From contig JAEWPN010000035.1 in assembly GCA_023399455.1 (NCBI GenBank), forward strand, positions 1-18,042: a stretch of DNA of 18,042 nt, written 5' to 3'. Under the pieces are notes generated by a model that did not search any database, was not told the DNA's origin, and saw only the letters and a list, made by a program, of their open reading frames with translations. This document shows positions 6,347 to 12,641 of this stretch, piece after piece; within the stretch, counting starts at the first letter, position 1; the number at the start of each line of letters is the position of its first letter. The translations under genes and the position numbers were made by a program. The DNA is from Bacillota bacterium (GTDB taxonomy: Bacteria; Bacillota; Clostridia; Lachnospirales; Lachnospiraceae).

Positions 6347-6916
6347 ATGAGTTTGCAGGAGGAAAGGGAGTCTTTCTTCGATTTGGAGGAGATACTGAAA
6401 AATGGTTCCGGCGATGAACTTAATGAATTAAAAGTCTGGCTTTTCAAAGAACATGTGCGAATGGAGAATTTAAAAAGGGAAATATCAGATCTTCAGGATA
6501 GGTTCGAGGGAGAGAAGAAGCAGTTTCAAGATGAGATGCGCACGCTCAGCCATTCCATGGAAATAGATCAAAAACGGTTGCAGCAGGAAAACGCTTTTTT
6601 CGATCAGAAGATGAAGATTCTTCAAAGAGGGTTCGAACAGCTGGAAGAGGATCGGCATAAATTCCAAAAGGAGAAGGACAAGTTCGAAGCGAAGAAGGAA
6701 GTGTATGAGGACGGGCCGTCATTTTTTGGGCGCTCAGATTTGTCCGGAATGCTCTTTAAGGGTGTGAACAGCCGTCTCGCATTAAAAAAGAGGTACAAGG
6801 ACTTGATTAAGATGTTTCACCCTGATAATGTGGCAGGAGACCACGAAATGGTACAGATTATTAATCGGGAATACGAAGAGCTGCGAAGGGCATATGATGT
6901 AGGAAAGCAAGCATAG
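6347..6916 (+). CDS. Coiled-coil protein with C-terminal J-domain (DnaJ-like)
   Basis: A 189-residue soluble protein. Residues about 25-120 are a long charged coiled coil (heptad-like Leu/Ile/Phe among Glu, Lys and Gln). The C-terminal part, about 135-185, is J-domain-like: LALKKRYKDLIKMFHPDN with the diagnostic HPD tripeptide at 158-160, then a helix IINREYEELRRAYD typical of J-domain helix III. J-domains recruit and activate DnaK/Hsp70; the coiled coil probably determines where or with what partner this happens. There is no Gly/Phe region, zinc finger or substrate domain, so it is not DnaJ itself. Start: GAGGGT at 6335-6340 lies 6 bases before the ATG. It is the last gene before a clear intrinsic terminator. 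A link to sporulation is suggested only by its neighbours. Confidence 0.8.
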   Translation: MSLQEERESFFDLEEILKNGSGDELNELKVWLFKEHVRMENLKREISDLQDRFEGEKKQFQDEMRTLSHSMEIDQKRLQQENAFFDQKMKILQRGFEQLEEDRHKFQKEKDKFEAKKEVYEDGPSFFGRSDLSGMLFKGVNSRLALKKRYKDLIKMFHPDNVAGDHEMVQIINREYEELRRAYDVGKQA

Positions 6917-6960
6917 AATACAATAAGAGTTGTGCAGTGGACGGTATTCCTATTACACTA

Positions 6961-6987
6961 AAAAAACAGCCGATCAGGCTGTTTTTT
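6961..6987. terminator. Bidirectional Rho-independent terminator
   Basis: AAAAAACAGCC, GATCA loop, GGCTGTTTTTT: an 11-bp perfect inverted repeat with A-run on one side and T-run on the other. It lies 44 bases after the J-domain gene and 32 bases beyond the end of rpmB on the opposite strand, so it can end both convergent transcripts. Confidence 0.93.
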
Positions 6988-7019
6988 CGATACGTTTTCA
7001 TTAAGATAATCCGATTAAT

Positions 7020-7205
7020 TTAAGCTCTTTCAACTCTTCCGGACTTTAAGCAGCTCGTACAAACATGTAATTTTTTGGCTGCACCATTCACTTTGCATTT
7101 TACGTTCTTCACGTTAGAATTCCAGATTCTGTTAGTTTTTCTATTAGAATGGCTTACATTATTACCAAAATGAGCGCCTTTACTGCAGATATCACATTTA
7201 GCCAT
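7020..7205 (-). CDS. rpmB: Large ribosomal subunit protein bL28
   Basis: A 61-residue basic ribosomal protein, component of the 50S subunit. The sequence begins MAKCDICSKGAHFGNNVSHS and continues with the family pattern NRKTNRIWNSNVKNVKCKVNG, ending KSGRVERA. It has two CxxC pairs (Cys4/Cys7 and Cys49/Cys52), so it is the zinc-binding (C+) form rather than the cysteine-free form some bacteria make under zinc limitation. Start: AGGAGGTG (7213-7220 on the minus strand) lies 7 bases before the ATG at 7203-7205, which excludes the 10-codon longer frame. It is transcribed divergently from the Asp23 gene, the same arrangement as rpmB and yloU in Bacillus subtilis, and ends at the shared terminator at 6961-6987. 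Confidence 0.96.
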   Translation of the reverse strand: MAKCDICSKGAHFGNNVSHSNRKTNRIWNSNVKNVKCKVNGAAKKLHVCTSCLKSGRVERA

Positions 7206-7244
7206 CGTCTTGCACCTCCTCGAATTTATACTCACAACATTTGT

Positions 7245-7273
7245 ATAATATCAGAAAATAATAGGGAATGCAA
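7245..7273 (-). promoter_or_regulatory. Promoter of rpmB
   Basis: Minus strand: TTGCAT (-35, 7268-7273), 17-base spacer, TATTAT (-10, 7245-7250), about 40 bases before the start codon. The -10 is good (5 of 6) and the -35 modest (3 of 6), with ideal spacing. Confidence 0.55.
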
Positions 7274-7336
7274 GCCCCAATTTTCAATGTCCTAATTTTT
7301 TTATTATTAGTAGTTTCTTTTTTGATAAAGAGCGGT

Positions 7337-7342
7337 TATAAT
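7337..7342 (+). promoter_or_regulatory. Putative -10 element of the Asp23-fakA operon
   Basis: Perfect TATAAT 41 bases before the Asp23 start codon. The sequence 17 bases upstream (TTTCTT around 7314) is a poor -35; TTGATA at 7322-7327 is too close to be its partner. The rpmB promoter lies divergently about 65 bases upstream. Position and spacing to the gene make it the likeliest promoter of the operon. Confidence 0.45.
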
Positions 7343-7383
7343 ACAATATATATGTCTATGATTAAAGAATAAGGAGGTATGTT

Positions 7384-7743
7384 ATGAAAGCTTCTTCTAT
7401 GGATACCCATATGGGAAATATTTCTATTGATAATGAAGTAATTGCACAGTACGCCGGTTCGGTGGCCATGGAATGCTTCGGCATAGTCGGAATGGCCAGT
7501 GTTAATATGAAAGATGGTCTTGTAAAACTTTTAAAAATGGATAGTATGACGAGAGGCATTAAAGTAGCGCTCGATAATAACAAGCTGATACTCGATTTTC
7601 ACGTGATCGTCTCTTATGGGGTGAGCATCTTGGCTGTTTCTGATAATCTGCTCAGTAACGTGAAATACAAAGTGGAAGAATTTACAGGTATTGAAATTGA
7701 GAAAATCAACATCTTTGTAGAAGGTGTAAGAGTGATTGATTAA
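7384..7743 (+). CDS. Asp23/Gls24 (DUF322) family protein, YloU-like
   Basis: A 119-residue soluble protein of the alkaline-shock-protein 23 family. Visible family pattern: GNISIDNEVIAQYAGSVAMECFGIVGMA (about 11-38, landmark only), a Lys/Met-rich middle, then LDFHVIVSYGVSILAVSDNL and the C-terminal strand INIFVEGVRVID. Members are small alpha/beta proteins of poorly known function, some tied to the cell envelope or stress; the YloU branch is almost always encoded immediately upstream of the fatty acid kinase gene, as here. Start: AGGAGG (7372-7377) lies 6 bases before the ATG. The fakA ribosome site overlaps this gene's stop codon, so the two are co-transcribed and probably co-translated. Confidence 0.92.
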   Translation: MKASSMDTHMGNISIDNEVIAQYAGSVAMECFGIVGMASVNMKDGLVKLLKMDSMTRGIKVALDNNKLILDFHVIVSYGVSILAVSDNLLSNVKYKVEEFTGIEIEKINIFVEGVRVID

Positions 7744-7756
7744 GGAGGATTTTGTT

Positions 7757-9418
7757 GTGGCTAAAATAATCGACGCTAAGATGCTTTCTAAGATGTTCTT
7801 GGCTGGTGCAAAAAATTTGGAGGCAAAAAAGGAATGGATCAATGAATTGAACGTATTCCCGGTGCCGGATGGCGATACAGGTACGAACATGACATTGACC
7901 ATTATGTCTGCGGCAAAAGAAGTTTCACTTATGGAGAATCCTGATATGTCTTCGCTTTGCAAGGCGATTTCTTCAGGCTCCCTGAGGGGAGCGAGAGGTA
8001 ACTCCGGAGTTATTCTTTCACAGTTGTTTCGTGGATTTACAAAGGTTGTAAGGGAATATGATGAGCTGGATGCGGCTATCCTTGCCGATGCCTTTGATAA
8101 GGCGGTGGAGACCGCGTATAAAGCAGTTATGAAGCCCAAGGAGGGGACGATTCTCACCGTTGCCAAGGGAGGCGCACAGAAAGCGAGAGAGCTTGTAGAC
8201 AACGGCGAAGAGGATTTGGAGATTTATTTCGGCGAAATAATCCGTTATGCGGATGAAGTCCTTAGCAAGACTCCGGATATGCTTCCGGTATTAAAACAGG
8301 CGGGAGTTGTTGACTCCGGCGGTCAAGGCCTTATGCAAGTGTTAAAGGGAGCTTATGACGCTTTTCTCGGTAAAGAATTAGACCTTACGATACCGGACGC
8401 TAAGCCGGCTGATTCCTATGCAGTTACAATGAATATGGAGGCCCAGGCTCAGGCCGATATTAAGTTTGGCTACTGTACGGAATTCATTATTATGCTCAGC
8501 AGGAATTTTAATATCAAGCAGGAGATGGATTTTAAGGAATATTTGGAATCCATCGGAGATTCCATTGTAGTAGTTGCAGATGACGATGTGGTAAAGGTGC
8601 ATGTACATACCAATGATCCGGGGCTTGCGATTCAAAAGGCTTTGAAATATGGAGCTCTGTCCAATTTGAAAATAGATAATATGAGATTGGAGCATCAGGA
8701 GAAGCTGTTCAAGATGTCTGAAAAGAATCAGGAACTCTCATCTTCCGATATGCCAAGAAAAGAAGTCGGATTTATCGCGGTTTCCGTAGGCGAAGGAATT
8801 AACGATATTTTTACCGGATTAGGAGTGGATTATATTATCGAAGGGGGACAGACGATGAACCCCAGCACCGAGGATATGCTTAATGCGATCGATAAGGTGA
8901 ATGCGGATACCATTTTCATCCTGCCCAATAACAAAAACATCATTTTGGCTGCAGAGCAGGCAACACATATGGCGGAGGGCAAAAACATCGTGGTAATTCC
9001 CACCAAGACCGTACCTCAGGGAATTACGGCTGTAATCAATTATGTGCCTGATCTTTCCGTCAAAGAGAATACGGAGACGATGAACGAAGAGATCAAAGCG
9101 GTCAGTACCGGTCAGGTAACTTATGCGGTTCGCGATACGGTTATCGACGATAAGGAAATCAAAGCCGGTGATTACATGGGAATTGGAGACAGCGGTATTT
9201 TATCCAATGGCACCGATATGATAGAAATCACCTTCCGGATGATAGAGGATATGATGGAGGACGACAAGGAGCTCATTAGCATCTATTATGGAAAAGAGAT
9301 TTCTGAAGAGACTGCGGAAGCGTTGAAGGCGAGGGTAGAAGCCCGTTATCCGAAATGTGATATAGAACTGCAGTACGGCGGACAGCCCATTTACTACTAT
9401 ATTGTTTCGGCAGAATAA
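7757..9418 (+). CDS. fakA: Fatty acid kinase catalytic subunit FakA (DAK2/DegV-linked, YloV)
   Basis: A 553-residue cytoplasmic kinase that phosphorylates fatty acids bound to a FakB (DegV) protein, giving acyl-phosphate for phospholipid synthesis. Domains: N-terminal DhaL-type ATP domain (about 1-205) with DGDTGTNM at 38-45 (metal-binding Asp residues) and GARGNSG at 78-84; a middle domain (about 225-320) with Cys240 and HVHTNDP holding His282 and His284, the same positions as the zinc ligands I recall for Staphylococcus aureus FakA; and a C-terminal DegV-like domain from about 335 (EVGFIAVSVGEGINDIF, QTMNPSTEDML). Length equals Bacillus YloV. Start: GTG 7757 with AGGAGG 8 bases upstream, at the conserved AKIIDAKML N-terminus; the frame extends to a TTG at 7736 but that precedes the ribosome site. 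A strong terminator follows. A DegV protein that could be its partner is encoded after recG. Confidence 0.93.
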   Translation: MAKIIDAKMLSKMFLAGAKNLEAKKEWINELNVFPVPDGDTGTNMTLTIMSAAKEVSLMENPDMSSLCKAISSGSLRGARGNSGVILSQLFRGFTKVVREYDELDAAILADAFDKAVETAYKAVMKPKEGTILTVAKGGAQKARELVDNGEEDLEIYFGEIIRYADEVLSKTPDMLPVLKQAGVVDSGGQGLMQVLKGAYDAFLGKELDLTIPDAKPADSYAVTMNMEAQAQADIKFGYCTEFIIMLSRNFNIKQEMDFKEYLESIGDSIVVVADDDVVKVHVHTNDPGLAIQKALKYGALSNLKIDNMRLEHQEKLFKMSEKNQELSSSDMPRKEVGFIAVSVGEGINDIFTGLGVDYIIEGGQTMNPSTEDMLNAIDKVNADTIFILPNNKNIILAAEQATHMAEGKNIVVIPTKTVPQGITAVINYVPDLSVKENTETMNEEIKAVSTGQVTYAVRDTVIDDKEIKAGDYMGIGDSGILSNGTDMIEITFRMIEDMMEDDKELISIYYGKEISEETAEALKARVEARYPKCDIELQYGGQPIYYYIVSAE

Positions 9419-9432
9419 TTGAGAACAACGGT

Positions 9433-9462
9433 AAAGGACGGATGCGTATGCCGTCCTTTTTT
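9433..9462 (+). terminator. Intrinsic terminator between fakA and recG
   Basis: AAAGGACGG (9433-9441), 9-base loop, CCGTCCTTT (9451-9459) followed by a run of six T (9457-9462). It begins 14 bases after the fakA stop and ends only 11 bases before the recG start, so recG must rely on readthrough or on a promoter inside fakA. Confidence 0.88.
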
Positions 9463-9473
9463 AGACAGATGGT

Positions 9474-11534
9474 ATGGTTATGAACGATAGCACGAACATT
9501 ATTGACATTAAGGGCATCGGTGAAAAAACAGCGAAGCTTTTTGGCAAACTGAATATTAACGATGTGGGCGGGCTTTTACACAATTATCCGAGGGATTATG
9601 AGACTTTTAAGGAACCGGTAATGATAAGCGATGCTCCGGCAGGAGAGGTCTGCTCCGTAAGGGCATGCCTTGCGGGCAATATCTCCGCAAAAAAGGTGCG
9701 CAACCTGACGATTTTGAATTTTGAGATAAGGGACGCAAGCGGGCAGATCTTCATGACCTATTTCAACACTCCTTATGTGAAAAACATATTGAAAAAGGGG
9801 TTATTTTATATTTTTAGAGGGATTCCCTTGAAAAAGGGCGGACGGCTTGTGATGGAACAGGCGAAAATATACAAGCCGGAGGAATATTTTAAGCTTACCG
9901 GAGTTATGCAGCCCAGATATTCTCTTACGGCGGGACTTACCAACAATATGGCAACAAAAGCCGTAAAGCAGGCGCTGGCGCATTATCGCTTCGGAGAAGA
10001 CTATCTGCCTGAGGAGATAAGAAAGACACAACAGCTCATTTCCTATGAACATGCCATAGAAGATATTCATTTTCCTAAGGATTTTGAAGAAATGCTCACA
10101 GCGAGGAAACGGCTTGTATTCGACGAATTCTTCTTGTTTCTTCTTGCCCTTCGCAAGTGTAAAGAGCACAACGAGGTGCTTCAAAATATCTATCCCATGC
10201 TTGAGGTAGCAGAGACAAAGCGGCTCATTGAAGCGCTCCCCTATGCGCTGACAGGTGCTCAGAGAAGGGTGTGGGAAGAAATTCGGCAGGATTTGCAGGG
10301 AGAAAAGGTAATGAATCGTTTGATTCAGGGCGATGTTGGTTCGGGTAAGACGATTCTCGCTTTTCTTTCCCTTTTAATGTGCGTATCCAACGGTTATCAG
10401 GGCGCGATGATGGCTCCTACCGAGGTGCTGGCGAGGCAGCATTTCGAAGCAGCCTCAGAATTGACCGCAAAATATAAGCTGCCTTTTGTTCCTGTACTTC
10501 TGACCGGTTCTATGAGCGCAAAGGAAAAGAGAGAAGCTTATGAGGAAATAAAATGCGGACATGCCAATCTCATTATCGGTACCCATGCATTGATTCAGGA
10601 AAAGGCGGACTATAAAAATCTGGCTCTCGTGATAACGGATGAACAGCATCGCTTCGGTGTCAGACAGAGAGAAACACTTGCCGGAAAGGGAGAAAACGTA
10701 CATGTAATCGTAATGAGTGCAACGCCAATCCCCCGTACCCTCGCTATTATTTTATACGGCGACCTGGATATTTCTATTGTGGACGAGCTTCCTGCTAACA
10801 GGCTTCCCATTAAAAACTGTGTGGTTCCCACGGATTACAGGGAGAAGGCATACCGCTTTATTGAAAAAGAAGTGCAAGCGGGCCGTCAGGTCTATGTGAT
10901 TTGTCCGATGGTGGAGGAGGGGGAACTGGAAGGTGCGGAGAATGTCATTTCTTACACGGAGAAATTGAAAAGCGTCCTTTCTTCCAAGATACAGACAGCA
11001 TACCTTCATGGTAAAATGCGTCCTGCGGATAAGAATCAGGTGATGGAGGAATTTGCGAAGCGCAATATAGACGTACTGGTATCCACCACTGTTATCGAGG
11101 TCGGCATCAATGTTCCTAATGCGACAGTGATGATGGTGGAAAATGCGGAACGTTTCGGGCTGGCTCAGCTTCACCAGCTTCGCGGACGAGTAGGAAGAGG
11201 TGAACATCAGTCCTATTGTATTTTCGTAAGCGGTTCCGATAAAAAACAGACGATGGAGCGCCTGGATATACTGAATCATTCTAACGACGGCTTTTTTATT
11301 GCGGGAGAAGACCTGAAGCTTAGGGGGCCGGGCGATCTGTTCGGTATCAGGCAAAGCGGGATCATGGATTTTAAAATAGGAGACGTATATCAGGATACCG
11401 ATGTCCTAAAAAGGGCGAAGGAAAGCGTAGATTCCTTGCTTCTGGAGGATGAAGAGCTGGCGATGGACAAGCATCTGCCGCTTAAGCGGTATATGTATGA
11501 AGCGTTAAATTCAGTTGACTTTAGGACAATCTGA
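9474..11534 (+). CDS. recG: ATP-dependent DNA helicase RecG
   Basis: A 686-residue helicase that remodels stalled replication forks and branch-migrates Holliday junctions. Order: N-terminal wedge/OB domain (about 1-200, with IKGIGEKTAKLF at 12-23), then a superfamily 2 helicase with Walker A GDVGSGKT at 286-293, APTEVLA at 314-320, Walker B DEQH at 389-392, SATPIPRT at 415-422, and the C-terminal helicase half with STTVIEVGINVPNA and QLRGRVGRGEH. All motor motifs are intact and length is normal. The start is uncertain: ATG 9474 is the furthest possible (a stop lies four codons upstream), ATG 9480 is the alternative, and neither has a good ribosome site. Synteny with YloU and FakA upstream matches Bacillus, where recG follows in the same region. 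A probable promoter for the next gene overlaps its 3' end. Confidence 0.97.
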   Translation: MVMNDSTNIIDIKGIGEKTAKLFGKLNINDVGGLLHNYPRDYETFKEPVMISDAPAGEVCSVRACLAGNISAKKVRNLTILNFEIRDASGQIFMTYFNTPYVKNILKKGLFYIFRGIPLKKGGRLVMEQAKIYKPEEYFKLTGVMQPRYSLTAGLTNNMATKAVKQALAHYRFGEDYLPEEIRKTQQLISYEHAIEDIHFPKDFEEMLTARKRLVFDEFFLFLLALRKCKEHNEVLQNIYPMLEVAETKRLIEALPYALTGAQRRVWEEIRQDLQGEKVMNRLIQGDVGSGKTILAFLSLLMCVSNGYQGAMMAPTEVLARQHFEAASELTAKYKLPFVPVLLTGSMSAKEKREAYEEIKCGHANLIIGTHALIQEKADYKNLALVITDEQHRFGVRQRETLAGKGENVHVIVMSATPIPRTLAIILYGDLDISIVDELPANRLPIKNCVVPTDYREKAYRFIEKEVQAGRQVYVICPMVEEGELEGAENVISYTEKLKSVLSSKIQTAYLHGKMRPADKNQVMEEFAKRNIDVLVSTTVIEVGINVPNATVMMVENAERFGLAQLHQLRGRVGRGEHQSYCIFVSGSDKKQTMERLDILNHSNDGFFIAGEDLKLRGPGDLFGIRQSGIMDFKIGDVYQDTDVLKRAKESVDSLLLEDEELAMDKHLPLKRYMYEALNSVDFRTI

Positions 11535-11543
11535 CAGTAATAT
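11515..11543 (+). promoter_or_regulatory. Putative promoter of the DegV/FakB gene
   Basis: TTGACT (-35, 11515-11520, 5 of 6) inside the recG 3' end, 17-base spacer, TAATAT (-10, 11538-11543, 4 of 6). The predicted transcript starts near 11550, about 36 bases before the strong ribosome site-ATG of a short leader frame. A perfect TATAAT at 11543-11548 has no well-placed -35. Confidence 0.45.
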
Positions 11544-11585
11544 ATAATAAGAAAACATAAGGGCGGAAGGAGAGGTGTTCACTGC

Positions 11586-11651
11586 ATGAATCTTATGCAT
11601 GAGGATACCGGAAATGAAATTGGCAAATATTGCAATTGTAACGGACAGTAA
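11586..11651 (+). other. Possible 21-codon leader frame overlapping the DegV start
   Basis: ATG 11586 is preceded by a strong ribosome site (GGAGAGGTG ending at 11578, 7 bases away) yet opens a frame of only 21 codons, MNLMHEDTGNEIGKYCNCNGQ in outline, stopping at 11649-11651. It overlaps the first 13 codons of the DegV gene in another frame. It may couple or limit DegV translation, or be meaningless if ribosomes use the weaker site at 11601-11605. No similarity to a known protein. Confidence 0.3.
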
Positions 11652-12483
11652 CAGCGGAATTACACAGGCACAGGCTAAGGAACTGGGAATATATGTATTG
11701 CCTATGCCTTTTATGATTAATGATGTGACTTATTTTGAAGATATCGATTTGTCTCAGGGACAGTTCTATGAAAGGCTTGCGGCGGGAGACAGCGTAGTCA
11801 CCAGCCAGCCTTCCCCGGAGGCTGTTATGAATCTATGGAACAATTTACTGAAAGATTTCGATGAGGTCGTGCATATACCTATGTCCAGCGGCCTTTCCGG
11901 ATCCTGTCAGAGCGCACTGATGCTTGCGAGGGAATACGATGGGAGGGTGCACGTTGTCAATAATCAAAGGATTTCGGTTACCCAGAGGCAGTCGGCCATA
12001 GATGCTAAGAATCTGGCGGAAGAAGGAAAGAGCGGGCAGGAAATCAAAGATTTTCTCGAGGCCGACAAATATAATTCCAGTATTTATATTATGCTGGACA
12101 CCTTGTATTATCTGAAAAAGGGCGGAAGGATCACCCCGGCTGCTGCGGCTCTCGGCACTCTGCTCAAGTTGAAGCCGGTGCTTCAGATTCAGGGCGAGAA
12201 GTTGGATGCCTTTGCGAAAGCGAGAACTACCGCACAGGGCAAATCTGTTATGACTACGGCGATCAGAAACGATATGAACAACCGTTTGGGCGGTGCTGAC
12301 AGAGATAATATATGGCTTCAGATTGCTTATACCTACAACGAGGAAGCAGCACTTACATTTAAAGAGGAACTGTTTAAAACGTTTCCGGATTTTGATGTAC
12401 ATGTGGCGCCTCTGTCTCTTAGCGTAGCTTGCCATATCGGGCCGGGTGCTTTGGCTGTCGCCTGCTGTAAGAAAAATAAATAA
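11614..12483 (+). CDS. DegV family fatty-acid-binding protein (FakB-like)
   Basis: A 289-residue protein that binds a single fatty acid in a buried pocket and, as FakB, presents it to FakA for phosphorylation. Family landmarks: IAIVTDSNSGI at 6-16, TSQPSP at 63-68, SSGLSGSCQSA at 91-101, LDTLYYLKKGGRI at 161-173, LKPVL at 186-190 and CHIGPGALAV at 273-282. Length is typical. Start: ATG 11614 has GAGGA (11601-11605) 8 bases upstream and gives the usual N-terminus just before the first beta strand; an in-frame ATG at 11599 is possible but would contain that site. The FakA kinase gene lies 2 kb upstream, which supports the FakB role, although genomes usually hold several DegV proteins with different acyl preference. 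A strong terminator follows. Confidence 0.92.
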   Translation: MKLANIAIVTDSNSGITQAQAKELGIYVLPMPFMINDVTYFEDIDLSQGQFYERLAAGDSVVTSQPSPEAVMNLWNNLLKDFDEVVHIPMSSGLSGSCQSALMLAREYDGRVHVVNNQRISVTQRQSAIDAKNLAEEGKSGQEIKDFLEADKYNSSIYIMLDTLYYLKKGGRITPAAAALGTLLKLKPVLQIQGEKLDAFAKARTTAQGKSVMTTAIRNDMNNRLGGADRDNIWLQIAYTYNEEAALTFKEELFKTFPDFDVHVAPLSLSVACHIGPGALAVACCKKNK

Positions 12484-12498
12484 TATACGGCTTTGTAA

Positions 12499-12536
12499 GC
12501 GGCGTGTCCGGTATTTGTCCGGGCAGCCGCATTTTT
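12499..12536 (+). terminator. Intrinsic terminator after the DegV gene
   Basis: GCGGC (12499-12503), one bulged G, TGTCCGG, loop TATTTGT, CCGGGCA, GCCGC (12526-12530), then ATTTTT. The stem has 12 pairs with one G-U. It starts 16 bases after the DegV stop. Confidence 0.88.
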
Positions 12537-12568
12537 AATATAATACACTATATACAGTATTTTTTCAC

Positions 12569-12597
12569 TTTTCAATGTACAAAGTATATGGTATACT
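12569..12597 (+). promoter_or_regulatory. Promoter of the topoisomerase operon
   Basis: TTTTCA (-35, 12569-12574, 4 of 6), 17-base spacer, TATACT (-10, 12592-12597, 5 of 6), about 45 bases before the start codon and just downstream of the DegV terminator. Inverted repeats overlap it: CAATGTA (12573-12579)/TACATTG (12597-12603) and AGTATA (12583-12588)/TATACT (12592-12597). Confidence 0.6.
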
Positions 12598-12641
12598 ACA
12601 TTGTGTGTTTTTATATACAATTATGAGAGAGGGTGTAGTAA

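Noticed and set aside
11599..11601. ATG 11599 as the DegV start
   Set aside because: In frame, but the GAGGA site for ATG 11614 would lie within it and the family N-terminus begins at about 11614.
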